From Isohypsibius dastychi (Eukaryota; Tardigrada; Eutardigrada; Parachela; Isohypsibiidae): a stretch of 28,373 nucleotides of DNA. The first letter of the stretch is position 1, and each line of letters opens with the position of its first letter. The stretch is from contig JAQIWT010000211.1 of NCBI GenBank assembly GCA_034696485.1, positions 1-28,373 of the forward strand. The letters run 5' to 3'. This document shows, piece after piece, positions 28,191 to 28,373 of the stretch. The translations under genes were made by a program, and so were the position numbers. The notes under the pieces were generated by a model. The model made no database searches. It was not told the origin of the DNA and saw only the letters and a program-made list of their open reading frames with translations.

Positions 28191-28373
28191 ATGGATGACT
28201 TCGTCGTGAATGAGCTCCGGCAAGCGGCGATGAAGAGCTTCGTACTGGTATGCAGAGTAGTGATAGCTTACAAACGAGCGGATGGAATTGTTGCTCCAAG
28301 ATCAATCAGGGATGTTTTATCCATGTCTCAGGTAATTTTTACTGTTTTTCACCATCCATATGACCAGTTATAG
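28191..28373 (+). CDS. Possible short ORF at the window edge
   Basis: ATG-initiated plus-strand frame (MDDFVVNELRQAAMKSF...) to a TAG at the last bases. A GTATGC donor after the first ~20 codons and an AG|ATCAATCAGG acceptor could mark an intron, followed by another donor (CAG|GTAATT) near 28330, so this may be the start of a spliced gene. No domain recognised. Confidence 0.25.
   Translation: MDDFVVNELRQAAMKSFVLVCRVVIAYKRADGIVAPRSIRDVLSMSQVIFTVFHHPYDQL

Noticed and set aside
1-28373. tRNA, rRNA, CRISPR arrays, bacterial operons
   Set aside because: None seen. Gene structure with introns and retroelements is eukaryotic, and no cloverleaf or regularly spaced repeat array was noticed.

Overview
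This is eukaryotic, almost certainly invertebrate animal, DNA. Several genes are broken by short GT...AG introns (31 to about 90 bp), and nearly all recognisable coding sequence belongs to decaying mobile elements of metazoan type. I cannot name the host; very short introns, a Polinton and env-bearing LTR elements would fit a compact invertebrate genome such as a nematode or tardigrade.

Layout. (1) About 1-4540, minus strand: a broken retroelement region. It holds an env-like glycoprotein gene split by a ~1.3 kb insert that carries a DIRS-like Gag and is flanked by a ~230 bp direct duplication of env. The env tail runs in frame into a coiled-coil segment. (2) About 5.3-14.2 kb: a degraded Polinton/Maverick. 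Plus strand: deoxynucleoside kinase joined to a Polinton integrase, minor capsid protein, a lysine-rich core-like protein, double-jelly-roll major capsid protein, and further right a dUTPase. Minus strand: a small conserved protein, an A32/FtsK-like packaging ATPase, and protein-primed DNA polymerase B with its inserted endonuclease-like segment. I found no adenovirus-type protease and no terminal inverted repeats. (3) About 14.2-17.7 kb: sparse sequence with an unrecognised four-exon minus-strand gene model and two zinc-finger remnants. (4) 17721-27512, minus strand: an LTR element of Ty3/Gypsy type with both LTRs, PBS, PPT, an ORF upstream of gag, gag, pol (partial protease, three zinc fingers, RT, RNase H, integrase), an env-like gene with a furin-like site, and an extra ORF between env and the 3' LTR. 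LTRs differ at about 18 positions, and the RT lacks its first catalytic Asp. (5) 27.5-28.4 kb: possible host exons of unknown identity.

How the genes fit together: the Polinton genes make up a virus-like replication, packaging and capsid set. The kinase and dUTPase would add dNTP supply and uracil exclusion, which is unusual for a Polinton and is the most interesting signal here. The kinase reading frame runs directly into the integrase. All elements now carry stops and frameshifts, so the window is a record of past elements rather than an active system.
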